From an uncultured Bacilli bacterium (lineage in GTDB: Bacteria > Bacillota_I > Bacilli_A > RF39 > UBA660), in assembly GCA_934090775.1 (NCBI GenBank), contig CAKOKF010000001.1:1-40480 (forward strand): a stretch of DNA of 40,480 nt. The letters run 5' to 3'. This document shows, piece by piece, positions 7,065 through 15,845 of this stretch (the stretch's first letter is position 1; every line of letters begins with the position of its first letter). Below the pieces are notes generated by a model. The model searched no databases. It had not been told where the DNA came from and saw only the letters and a list, made by a program, of their open reading frames with translations. The position numbers and the translations under genes were made by a program.

Positions 7065-9668
7065 ATGAAATTTTATAGTTTAGATATTGAAGAAACATTA
7101 AAAAAGTTAAATTCTAATAAAAATGGCCTTTCAAATGAAGAAGTGCAAAAAAGGTTAAAAAAAAATGGGAGAAATAAAATTATAGAAAAGAAAAAAGAAT
7201 CATATTTTTCAAAATTTTTAAATGAATTTAAAGATTTAATGATTATTATTTTAATATTATCAGCCATTGTATCCTTCATATTATCTATTTTAAATAATGA
7301 ATCCTTTATAGATAGTCTTATTATTTTAGCAATCGTCATACTAAATGCTATACTCGGATTTATTCAAGAACTAAAAGCTGATAAAGCAATAGAATCATTA
7401 AAAAAAATGCAAATAACAACAATTAAAGTAAAAAGAAATAATAAAATATATGTTGTAAATAGTGAAAATATCGTTAAAGGCGACATTTTAGTGCTTGAAG
7501 CCGGAGACACTATACCAGCTGATGCGAGAATTATTTGGGAAGCATCACTAAAAGTTGATGAATCAGCTCTAACCGGAGAATCAATTCCCGTTTCTAAAAA
7601 TATCACTATTCTAAAAGAAAATACCGTTTTAGCACAAAGAAAAAATATGATTTATTTTGGAACAAATATTGTTTATGGCAAATGTCAAGCAGTTGTATGT
7701 GAAACAGGTTTAAATACAGAATTTGGTCTCATTGCAAAATATTTAAACAATGAAGAAAAAGAAATAACACCGCTACAAAGAAAAATTGATGGAATCAGCA
7801 AATTTTTATCAATAATTATATTTTTAATAATAGTAATTATGTTTATAATTGGATTCATCAAAGGTATGGATATAAAAGAAGTTATTATGTTATCAATCTC
7901 ACTAGCTGTTGCAGCTATACCGGAAGGACTTCCAGCAGTTATAACAATTACCCTATCATTAGGCATGAGTACCATGGCCAAAAAACACGCAATTGTAAGA
8001 AAAATGTCTAGTGTAGAAACACTTGGTTCTATAGAAGTAATTTGTTCTGATAAAACAGGAACTATTACTCAAAATAAAATGAAAGTTCAAGAAGTTTACT
8101 ACAACAACAAAATATGTTCATATAATGATTTAGATAAAAATAACATATTATTATCAATTATGGCACTTAATAATGATACTGAAAAAAGTAATAATAATTA
8201 TATTGGTGATCCGACCGAAATTGCACTTTATGAAGCATGTGAAGAATGTCTAAACATTAATAAATTAATAGATAATAATAAGAGAATTGATGAATTACCA
8301 TTTGACTCTAATAGAAAAATGATGTCTACAATAAATAAAAATGAAAATAATTTTATTTTATATACAAAAGGAAGTTTTGATTCAATAATTAAACATTGTT
8401 TATATATTTATGAAGATAATAATATTAAAGAATTAACTAAAGAAGATATTAATAAATTAAAAGAAATAGAAAGACAAGAATCGAATAAAGCTTATAGAGT
8501 TTTAGCGTATGCTTATAAAAAAATAGACGAATCATACATTCTAGATAAATCTTTAGAAAATAAACTTATTTTCGTTGGAATGACCGCTATGATAGATCCA
8601 CCAAGAGTTGATGTTAAAGAGGCCATAAATGAATGTAAAATAGCACATATTAAGCCAGTAATGATTACAGGAGATAGTTTATCTACTGCTACTTCCATTG
8701 CTAAAAAAATAGGCATTTTAGCTAATGAAAGCGAAGCTATTACTGGTGAACTTCTAGATAAAATGAGTAAAGAAGAATTAGTAAAAAATATTAGCAATTA
8801 TTCCGTCTACGCAAGAGTTAGTCCAATGAATAAACTTGCTATTGTCAATGCTTGGAAACAAAATGGAAAAATTGTTGCTATGGCTGGTGATGGCGTTAAT
8901 GATGCCCCTGCTTTAAAAAGTGCAGACATTGGTGTTGGAATGGGAATAACTGGGACAGAGGTTTCAAAAGGAGTTTCAGATATTATTCTTGCTGATGATA
9001 GTTTTTCAACAATTGTTACTGCAGTAAAAGAAGGAAGAAGAATTTTTGATAATATAAGAAATGTTTTAGTTTATCTTCTTACTGGAAATATTGCAGAAAT
9101 ATTAGTTGTATTTATTGGAACGTTATGTGGCATGGAAATATTTTTACCAATCCAACTTTTATATGTTAATTTAATAACGGATTCCATTCCGGCTATTGCA
9201 CTAGCATTTGAAAGTAGTGAAAAAAACATTATGCATAAAAAAAGTCCAAAAAATAACGGCTCATTTTTCACACCTTTTTTAATAGCAAAGATAAGTCTTT
9301 CAGCACTTTTAAAAACGATTGCCATAACACTAGTTTATTTTATAAATATAAAATTATATAATAAAGAAGTTGCAACGACAATGGCATTTTTAACATTAAT
9401 ATTATTAGAAGTGATTTTTGCCTATTCATGTAGGAATTTAAAAAAGAATATAATTAACAAAAATTTGTTTAGCAACAAATATATGAATAAAAGTATATTT
9501 GCACTTGGTATAATCCAAATCATTATTTTTATTACCCCACTAAAAAGTATCTTTAATATTGTAGATTTAAAATTGTTTCAAGTTATTTATTGCTTTGTAG
9601 TAGTTATATTACTATTTCTAACTGATGAATTGTCAAAAAATATAATTATTAAATTATTTAAAGATTAA
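7065..9668 (+). CDS. P2-type cation ATPase, probably calcium-exporting
   Basis: This integral membrane pump would use ATP to expel Ca2+ through a phospho-aspartate intermediate. The 867-residue protein has the full P-type set: an N-terminal cation-ATPase domain (1-75), TGES at 170-173 in the actuator domain, PEGLP at 286-290 in membrane helix 4 (typical of the SERCA/PMCA-like P2A/P2B group), and DKTGT at 329-333 with the phosphorylated Asp. The nucleotide-binding domain and GDGVNDAP follow, then a C-terminal block of about six membrane helices. GGAG lies 11 bases before the ATG, a slightly long spacing. It stands alone on the plus strand between minus-strand genes. Mn2+ or Na+/K+ transport cannot be ruled out from motifs alone. 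Confidence 0.9.
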   Translation: MKFYSLDIEETLKKLNSNKNGLSNEEVQKRLKKNGRNKIIEKKKESYFSKFLNEFKDLMIIILILSAIVSFILSILNNESFIDSLIILAIVILNAILGFIQELKADKAIESLKKMQITTIKVKRNNKIYVVNSENIVKGDILVLEAGDTIPADARIIWEASLKVDESALTGESIPVSKNITILKENTVLAQRKNMIYFGTNIVYGKCQAVVCETGLNTEFGLIAKYLNNEEKEITPLQRKIDGISKFLSIIIFLIIVIMFIIGFIKGMDIKEVIMLSISLAVAAIPEGLPAVITITLSLGMSTMAKKHAIVRKMSSVETLGSIEVICSDKTGTITQNKMKVQEVYYNNKICSYNDLDKNNILLSIMALNNDTEKSNNNYIGDPTEIALYEACEECLNINKLIDNNKRIDELPFDSNRKMMSTINKNENNFILYTKGSFDSIIKHCLYIYEDNNIKELTKEDINKLKEIERQESNKAYRVLAYAYKKIDESYILDKSLENKLIFVGMTAMIDPPRVDVKEAINECKIAHIKPVMITGDSLSTATSIAKKIGILANESEAITGELLDKMSKEELVKNISNYSVYARVSPMNKLAIVNAWKQNGKIVAMAGDGVNDAPALKSADIGVGMGITGTEVSKGVSDIILADDSFSTIVTAVKEGRRIFDNIRNVLVYLLTGNIAEILVVFIGTLCGMEIFLPIQLLYVNLITDSIPAIALAFESSEKNIMHKKSPKNNGSFFTPFLIAKISLSALLKTIAITLVYFINIKLYNKEVATTMAFLTLILLEVIFAYSCRNLKKNIINKNLFSNKYMNKSIFALGIIQIIIFITPLKSIFNIVDLKLFQVIYCFVVVILLFLTDELSKNIIIKLFKD

Positions 9669-9829
9669 AATAATATATGGTAATACATATATAGTTTAAT
9701 AAAGAAAAAATATAAAAAGACTAGGTTTTTATTTTATCCGTCAAAAGATAGCATACATAACCTAGTTTATTTATAATTATTAGAGTTAAAGCCCATTTAA
9801 TCATTCAGTACCATTACACTATTTCAATT

Positions 9830-10759
9830 TCAAATAGAACCCTTATCTTTCTTACCATATATTAGCCTTTTAATTGGCGTCTTTAATTCTCTAAGACTTT
9901 GTTTACTTAAATGATAATGTTGCTCAATATAATCACTATAAAAATATTCTTTAAATTTATTTTTAGCCGTTGTATTATTTATTATTTCTAAACTTCTCTT
10001 TAAAATACCGGCAATTCTTGTGCAACTTAAATTTGTTATTTTGGCTATTTCTCGTTTCGTTAATGGTCTTACCCCATCTAATCCGTAATGCATTTTAAAA
10101 ACCTTTTGATAATTAAAAGATAAATATGCCTCTATTATCTTAATCATATCCTCTTTATCATAATAACAGTCATCTCCTACTTTAATATCCTCTCTTTTAA
10201 TATTTAAACAATCAATATTTTCTTTATTTGTAAATGCTATCACTCTTTGCATACCTTTAGCATCTACTCCCAATTTAGAAGCTAATTCATAAACATTAAG
10301 TTCTTCTATTCGTCCCATTTTTAAATCTTCTAAATACTTTAAATATGAAAATACTATATAATCAAAATTATCGCCAATCTTTGTTGTCGTAATCTCTAAT
10401 CCAATTTCTTTAGAAATACTCTTGCGAATATAAAAATAAGTCCATTGAGCAATATTACCATTTTGAAAATTTTTAATGCCATCAATAAATCCTTCTACTG
10501 AGGCCATAATTATATCTTCTAATTCTAATCCTTCAACATAATAATTTAAAGCATTGGTAAGAATAAAAGGGTAATAATACTTAATCAATATTGCTAAAGC
10601 TCTTTTATTGTTTTTTTTAGCAAGAAAAGCCAATCTAGAAAGTTTTTCTACTGTTATTCTTTCATATTTTAAATTCTTTAATTTTTCTATATCTTGCATA
10701 TCAATAGTATCAAAACTACTAACTATCTTTTCTAATCTTCTTAATTCTTCTTCAGTCAT
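9830..10759 (-). CDS. Divergent sigma-70-family factor
   Basis: This is a predicted RNA polymerase sigma factor of about 309 residues. A region-2-like core is visible (YYYPFILTNALNYYVEGLELEDIIMASV..., then WTYFYIRKSISKEIG), corresponding to the core-binding and -10 segments. There is a middle part resembling region 3 (ELASKLGVD) and a region-4 helix-turn-helix (FKMHYGLDG...LTKREIAKITNLSCTRIAGILKRSLEII). The match is weaker than for sigG and sigK in this window and it is neither of them. The C-terminal ~60 residues are basic and unassigned. I chose the ATG at 10757-10759 because AAGGA lies nine bases upstream; the Met six codons earlier (10777) has no ribosome site. The target promoters are unknown. 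The promoter carries a perfect palindrome, suggesting regulation, perhaps by itself. Confidence 0.75.
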   Translation of the reverse strand: MTEEELRRLEKIVSSFDTIDMQDIEKLKNLKYERITVEKLSRLAFLAKKNNKRALAILIKYYYPFILTNALNYYVEGLELEDIIMASVEGFIDGIKNFQNGNIAQWTYFYIRKSISKEIGLEITTTKIGDNFDYIVFSYLKYLEDLKMGRIEELNVYELASKLGVDAKGMQRVIAFTNKENIDCLNIKREDIKVGDDCYYDKEDMIKIIEAYLSFNYQKVFKMHYGLDGVRPLTKREIAKITNLSCTRIAGILKRSLEIINNTTAKNKFKEYFYSDYIEQHYHLSKQSLRELKTPIKRLIYGKKDKGSI

Positions 10760-10770
10760 ATTATATTTTT

Positions 10771-10784
10771 CCTTCATATGAAGG
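10771..10784. promoter_or_regulatory. Palindrome CCTTCATATGAAGG, possible operator
   Basis: This perfect 14-base palindrome sits at the predicted transcription start of the sigma-like gene, just downstream of its -10 box. It is well placed to bind a dimeric regulator. It could also form a short hairpin in the mRNA. Confidence 0.45.
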
Positions 10785-10787
10785 CTT

Positions 10788-10816
10788 ATTCTAGCATAAT
10801 TCTTGTAAAAAGTAAA
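10788..10816 (-). promoter_or_regulatory. Promoter of the sigma-like gene
   Basis: On the minus strand TTTACT (10811-10816) and TAGAAT (10788-10793) are separated by 17 bases, with an extended TGC before the -10. It overlaps the divergent phosphomannomutase promoter. Confidence 0.6.
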
Positions 10817-10831
10817 AGCTTTTGCTATGAT
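10803..10831 (+). promoter_or_regulatory. Promoter of the phosphomannomutase gene
   Basis: TTGTAA (10803-10808) and TATGAT (10826-10831) are separated by 17 bases. Transcription would start near 10838, leaving an AT-rich leader of about 78 bases. The leader contains an AGAAAGGA sequence near 10848 that is too far from the start codon to serve it. Confidence 0.65.
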
Positions 10832-10915
10832 AGTAATGTAAAAAATAGAAAGGACTCAATTATACTATAATAATAATTATATTATTAAATAGTTAATTGA
10901 TTAAATGTGATTTAA

Positions 10916-12292
10916 ATGAATAAAAAAATATTCCGTGAATATGATATTCGTGGCGTCTATCCCGTCGAAATAGATGAAAAAACAGCCTATATCATTGGTA
11001 AAAGTTACGGTTCAATTTTACAAAGTAAATATCATCAACATATTTGTACTGTTGGTTATGATAACCGTTTATCCTCCCCTAGCCTTCATAAATCGATGGT
11101 TCAAGGTCTTATTGATACTGGCCTTGATATTATTGATTTAGGACTTGTTACTACTCCTATGCTTTATTATGCTTCAATTAAATGTAATACTCTAGGTATT
11201 ATGATAACAGCATCTCATAATCCGAAAGATGATAACGGTTTTAAATTTAGTTTTGATAAATATGGCAATGCTCGTGGTAACCAAATTTACGACTTCCGTG
11301 ATTTTACTTTACAAGATAACTTTTTAAGTGGTGAAGGTCATATTTATAATTTAAACATCTTACCATACTATAAAAGCTTATTTAAAGATAATATTTTTAT
11401 GGGCAAGAAAAAATTAAAAATAGTTTTAGATCCCGGCAATGGTACAACTGCTAATTTTGCTTACGACATCTATAAACAATTTAATAATTTAGATATTACA
11501 ATGATTAATGAAAAAAGTGATGGTACTTTTCCAAATCATCATCCCGATCCTGCGGTTCCTGAAAATTTAAAACAATTACAAGCGAAGGTTTTAGAGATTA
11601 AGGCTGATGTTGGGATTGCTTTTGATGGTGATGGTGATCGTGTTGGCTTTGTTGATAATGCTGGTAATATTGTTCCCGCTGATAAATTTTTATGTATCTT
11701 AATGCGTTATTACCTACCTAATTATCAAGATAAACGTGTCTTATATGATGTCAAATGCTCAAAAATAGTTAATGATACTGCCAAATTATATGGTATTAAG
11801 GATATCATGTATCGGACTGGCGCGTCTTATACTAGAAGTGAAATTGTTAAGGAACATATTCCTTTTGGCGGTGAATACTCCGGTCATATTATCTTTAATG
11901 ACCGTTTCAAAGGCTTTGATTCAGGCATTTACGCCGGCCTTCGCATGCTAGAAGTTTTATCTAATCTCGACATTTCTTTAGCCGAAGAATTAAATAAACT
12001 ACCTAAATATTACAATACCCCTGAAATCAAAATACCCACTCCTGATGAAATCAAGTTTCAAATAATAGATAAAGTTATCGCTTACGCAAAAGAAAAAAAT
12101 TATAACTGTCTTACCATTGATGGTCTTCGCGTTAATAATTCTACCTCATGGGCTTTAGTTCGTGCCAGTAATACTGGTCCTAATATCACTTTAAGATTTG
12201 AAGCAACTACCAATGAAGAATTAGAAAATTTAAAAAATGAATTTACAAATTTAGTTATAGAGTATCAAAAAAACTTCAGTAAAACCAACTGA
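10916..12292 (+). CDS. manB: Phosphomannomutase/phosphoglucomutase
   Basis: This cytoplasmic alpha-D-phosphohexomutase interconverts hexose 6- and 1-phosphates to feed sugar-nucleotide synthesis. The 458-residue protein has the phosphoserine loop TASHNP (Ser100), the metal loop DGDGDR at 237-242, the sugar-specificity loop GEYSGH at 319-324 (the GEM/YSGH form of PMM/PGM enzymes), and a C-terminal phosphate-binding RASNTGP motif. The ribosome site before the ATG is weak (GTGATT). The gene is monocistronic, running from its own promoter to the terminator at 12270-12299, and its TGA stop (12290-12292) lies inside the terminator stem. The PMM versus PGM preference cannot be settled from sequence, so the gene symbol is tentative. 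Confidence 0.92.
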   Translation: MNKKIFREYDIRGVYPVEIDEKTAYIIGKSYGSILQSKYHQHICTVGYDNRLSSPSLHKSMVQGLIDTGLDIIDLGLVTTPMLYYASIKCNTLGIMITASHNPKDDNGFKFSFDKYGNARGNQIYDFRDFTLQDNFLSGEGHIYNLNILPYYKSLFKDNIFMGKKKLKIVLDPGNGTTANFAYDIYKQFNNLDITMINEKSDGTFPNHHPDPAVPENLKQLQAKVLEIKADVGIAFDGDGDRVGFVDNAGNIVPADKFLCILMRYYLPNYQDKRVLYDVKCSKIVNDTAKLYGIKDIMYRTGASYTRSEIVKEHIPFGGEYSGHIIFNDRFKGFDSGIYAGLRMLEVLSNLDISLAEELNKLPKYYNTPEIKIPTPDEIKFQIIDKVIAYAKEKNYNCLTIDGLRVNNSTSWALVRASNTGPNITLRFEATTNEELENLKNEFTNLVIEYQKNFSKTN

Positions 12293-12299
12293 AGTTTTT
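12267..12299. terminator. Terminator between phosphomannomutase and metallophosphoesterase
   Basis: Stem AAAACTTCAG / CTGAAGTTTT with a 9-base loop, A run on one side and T run on the other. It can therefore serve both converging genes. The phosphomannomutase TGA is part of the 3' arm. Confidence 0.85.
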
Positions 12300-12328
12300 C
12301 GTTTTATATTTTCATTTTTCCAAAAATA

Positions 12329-13252
12329 TCATCTTTGCTTAGAACCATACTTTTGATATTCTTCTTCACTAATATCAACAAATTTTCTAATTTGCTGACT
12401 TGGTTCATCGCTGCTTAGAATAGAATAAAGCATCCTTTCACGATCAAAGCGAACTAAATGTTCGGCAAATTTTAAACCATCAGCAGTTTCTTCTATGGTA
12501 ACATAAGAAGCAGTATCGACTGGATCTTTTTCATAAGCCATTCCCATCGCCCTGATTGAATAAAAATCAGTACTAGGACTTTTTTCATATATTTTCCAAT
12601 GAACATGACCTTGAATTGCAGTATCAAAAAAATCAACCTTTTTCTTAGCAAATAAAGGTTCATTTAGAGCCGAAAGATATCCATTCAACATCGGACTATC
12701 GTCTCCATAAGTTTTTTTAAGTCTATCTATTTCGTATTTCATATCTTCTAATTGTTTTTTACTATTAGTATATAGAAATTGTTCATAAGTTTTTTCACCA
12801 TTTTTTAAAGCTCTTTGATAAGACCAAGTACTATTTCTTTTATAATCGAAACGAACATCATTAGCAAAATGACATAAAGCTATCTTTTTACCTGCTATTA
12901 ATAGTTCAATATAATGAGGATAAAGAGAAATAATTCCTTTTTGATGTTCATTCAATTTTGAAACCGTCCATAACTGACTTTGTTCTTTTAAGCCTTTTAC
13001 ATAATCAAAAGATGCAGTTCCTAAAGTTAAATAATCTTCTAAATTGCCAGCCAATGATTTAACATTATATTCTTCTAACAAATCAATAACTTCACCAGGA
13101 TTAGGACCAACACCAATATTATCACCTAAAGAATATATTTCCGTAATTCCCTTACTTTTCATATCTTCTAGCGCTGCTTTCGTTGGCTCTAAAAGTCCAT
13201 GCGAATCAGTAATAATTCCTATTTTCCTATATTTTTTGCTATTATTATCCAT
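12329..13252 (-). CDS. Calcineurin-like metallophosphoesterase
   Basis: This is a cytoplasmic phosphodiesterase or phosphatase of the YfcE/MJ0936-like group. Metal-binding motifs are DSHG (residues 16-19), GDN with GVGPNPGEV (43-54), a CHF segment near 150, and GHVHWK near 215. The third motif, normally GNHD/GNHE, reads GNLEDY (69-74), so the usual catalytic His is Leu. The rest of the metal site looks intact, so the enzyme may be slower, have changed specificity, or use another acid. The substrate is unknown. The start at 13252 gives the conserved IGIITDSHG strand at residue 11; its ribosome site is weak (AAAGG some 15 bases away). It converges on phosphomannomutase and shares its terminator. 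Confidence 0.82.
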   Translation of the reverse strand: MDNNSKKYRKIGIITDSHGLLEPTKAALEDMKSKGITEIYSLGDNIGVGPNPGEVIDLLEEYNVKSLAGNLEDYLTLGTASFDYVKGLKEQSQLWTVSKLNEHQKGIISLYPHYIELLIAGKKIALCHFANDVRFDYKRNSTWSYQRALKNGEKTYEQFLYTNSKKQLEDMKYEIDRLKKTYGDDSPMLNGYLSALNEPLFAKKKVDFFDTAIQGHVHWKIYEKSPSTDFYSIRAMGMAYEKDPVDTASYVTIEETADGLKFAEHLVRFDRERMLYSILSSDEPSQQIRKFVDISEEEYQKYGSKQR

Positions 13253-13400
13253 ATTCGATTTCTAACCTTTTAACGTTTATTTTTTAAGTTAATATAACAT
13301 TTTAATTACTTTTTTCTATTCATTTTTAGTCATAGCTAATAGTTTTTCCTACTCTTTAGTCTATTACAATATCAAGTATAACAAAATACCACTTAATTTT

Positions 13401-15578
13401 CTAAATTTTTAAAGGATTAATATCGATATCTAAATTAACATTCTTATTACTCGCATACATTCCATCTAAATATTTTAAAACGCCAAATAAATTTTTATCA
13501 ACTTTATATTTAATAATTACTTGATAACGATATAAATTACTAATCTTACCAATACTAGCCATATTTGGACCATATACTTTCGTATCTTGACTCGTATTTT
13601 TATTAATATAGTTAAAAACATTATTACTTTCTTTAACAACCAAATCAATATCCTTGCCGGTAATCAAAATATTTATAAGATAACAAAATGGTGGATACAT
13701 GGTATTCTTCCGAAATTGCATTTCATATTTATAAAATGCTTTATAATCATTCCTTTTAACAAAATTAATATAAGGATTATCAGGATTAAACGTTTGAATT
13801 ACAACTTCGCCATTACTCGTTTTTCTCCCAGCCCGACCTGATACTTGACTTAATAATTCATAAGTTACCTCACCGCTTCTAAAATCAGGAATATTCAAAC
13901 TAGTATCCGCATTAATAATACCAACTAAAGTAACCTTAGGAAAATCTAAGCCCTTACTTATCATTTGGGTACCAACCATTATATCAAACTTCTCATTTGC
14001 AAAATCATTAATTAAAGTTGCATAAGCGCCCTTTTTAGTCGTGGTATCAACATCCATTCGACTTATTCTAGCTAAAGGAAACATTTGTTGCAATTCTAGT
14101 TCTAACTTTTCGGTACCTAATCCCATGAAATTTAAAGAACGGCCACCGCAGCTAGGACATACCTCATTTTTTATCTTCGTGTAACCACAATAATGGCATC
14201 TTAAACTATTACTATCTTTATGAAAAGTTAAAGTTATATCACAATGGGGACATTTATAAACAAAACCACATGCCCGACAAGTAACCGTTGTCGAATAACC
14301 CCTTCTATTTAAAAGAAGCATTATTTGCTCTTTATTTTGTAATCTTTCTTCAATTTTTTCTTCTAATAATCTACTAATAATTGGATGTTTATTTTGCAAC
14401 TCACTTTTCATATCTACTAAACTAATTTTAGGTAATAAAGCTTTGCCTATTCTTTTCGTTAACTTAAGTAATTTATACTTACCATTAACAGCTTGGTACA
14501 TGTCTTCTAATCTCGGAGTTGCACTACCTAAAATAACGGGACAATTATTATACTTGCCACGCCATTTAGCAATATCGATAGCATTATATTTAGGAGTACT
14601 TTCTTGCTTATAAGTACTGCTATGTTCTTCATCTAAAATAATTAAACCAATATTTTGTAAAGGCGTAAAAATAGCGCTTCTTGTTCCGACAACAATTCTA
14701 ACTTCGCCTTTATAAATCTTTTGATATTCATCATATTTTTCACCATTAGATAAACCACTGTGAAAGATCGCTACCTCGGAACCAAAACGTCTATAAATCC
14801 GCTCTATCATTTGAGTAGTCAAAGAAATTTCCGGTACCAAAAGAAGCGAAGATTTGCCAAGTCTAGTAACCTTTTCAATTAAGTTCATATAAACTTCAGT
14901 CTTGCCTGAACCTGTAACCCCATATAAAAGATATGTCATATATTTATCAAGTTTAACATCCGAGGCAGCCTTAGCCTGCTCTTCTGACATTATTGGCTTC
15001 GTTTCTAACTTAACATTATCATAATTAAGACGATAAACTTGCTTTTTTACTTCTTTAACTAAATTTTTCTTTACTAAAGTTTTAATTGTACTACTATTTT
15101 CCTTATTCTTTTCAATAGAATTACCATTTAATAACTCAGTTAATATTTCTATTTGTTTAGGATACTTAATGGCCTTTAAATATACCTCTATTTCTAAAGA
15201 ACTTTTATTTAATTCTATGTATGTCTTATATTTACTATAATCATGATTCTTTTCTATTTTTAAACTACTAGGTAACATAGTATTAAAAGCACTCACCAAA
15301 CTACACAAAGTTATATTTTTTAAATACTTACCCAACTGTAATAATTCTTTATTCAAAACAAAATTTTCTAAAACAATGCTATCTATTTCTTTCAAAGAAT
15401 AATTACTTTGAAAATCATTATCTATTTTTAAAACAAAACCATTAATTATTTTTTTATTAAAAGGTACCCTTACTTGCATACCTACCTTTATTTTATCTCT
15501 TAAAATTGTTGGTATTAAATAAGTAAAAGTTTTATCAATAGTTTTATTGTTATATTCAATTAATATTTCCGCGTACAT
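13401..15578 (-). CDS. priA: Primosomal protein N' (replication restart helicase PriA)
   Basis: This superfamily 2 helicase recognises stalled or D-loop forks and reloads the replisome. The 725-residue protein has an N-terminal fork-DNA-binding domain (1-105), Walker A GVTGSGKT at 220-227, DEEH at 316-319, SAT at 352-354, and GLGTEKLELELQ and MVGTQMISKGLDFPKVTLVG in the C-terminal helicase lobe. A zinc-binding insertion has paired Cys from about 434 to 478 (CRACGF, CPHC, CHYC, CPSC). The start ATG follows AAAGGA at good spacing. It stands alone, with a 267-base upstream spacer to the exporter gene. That spacer holds the exporter terminator and otherwise nothing I can identify. Confidence 0.97.
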   Translation of the reverse strand: MYAEILIEYNNKTIDKTFTYLIPTILRDKIKVGMQVRVPFNKKIINGFVLKIDNDFQSNYSLKEIDSIVLENFVLNKELLQLGKYLKNITLCSLVSAFNTMLPSSLKIEKNHDYSKYKTYIELNKSSLEIEVYLKAIKYPKQIEILTELLNGNSIEKNKENSSTIKTLVKKNLVKEVKKQVYRLNYDNVKLETKPIMSEEQAKAASDVKLDKYMTYLLYGVTGSGKTEVYMNLIEKVTRLGKSSLLLVPEISLTTQMIERIYRRFGSEVAIFHSGLSNGEKYDEYQKIYKGEVRIVVGTRSAIFTPLQNIGLIILDEEHSSTYKQESTPKYNAIDIAKWRGKYNNCPVILGSATPRLEDMYQAVNGKYKLLKLTKRIGKALLPKISLVDMKSELQNKHPIISRLLEEKIEERLQNKEQIMLLLNRRGYSTTVTCRACGFVYKCPHCDITLTFHKDSNSLRCHYCGYTKIKNEVCPSCGGRSLNFMGLGTEKLELELQQMFPLARISRMDVDTTTKKGAYATLINDFANEKFDIMVGTQMISKGLDFPKVTLVGIINADTSLNIPDFRSGEVTYELLSQVSGRAGRKTSNGEVVIQTFNPDNPYINFVKRNDYKAFYKYEMQFRKNTMYPPFCYLINILITGKDIDLVVKESNNVFNYINKNTSQDTKVYGPNMASIGKISNLYRYQVIIKYKVDKNLFGVLKYLDGMYASNKNVNLDIDINPLKI

Positions 15579-15800
15579 ATTTTTTCCTTTCTTAATTAAT
15601 ACCTATCTTTAATAGTTAATAATAATTTTATTAGCTTATTCTAAAAAGTGTTTATCAAAATTATCCAATATATAATAAATCATTCTTACAACTAACTTCT
15701 TAAATTTCATTAAAATAAGTATACCTCTTATATTCCACTTTGACTACATTAATATTACTAACATTTCTTATTTATAGTTAAATACACCTATAATTTTACA

Positions 15801-15826
15801 AAAGAAAAAAGTGTAAATATACACTT
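15801..15826 (-). terminator. Terminator of the AI-2E family exporter gene
   Basis: Minus-strand stem AAGTGTA / TACACTT (15820-15826 and 15809-15815), 4-base loop, then a T-rich run opposite 15801-15810. Confidence 0.8.
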
Positions 15827-15845
15827 AATTTTTAATATTTATTCT

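Noticed and set aside
9720..9766. ACTAGGTT/AACCTAGT inverted repeat after the calcium ATPase as a terminator
   Set aside because: The stem is only 8 bases with a loop of about 31 and no clear T run; its role is unclear.
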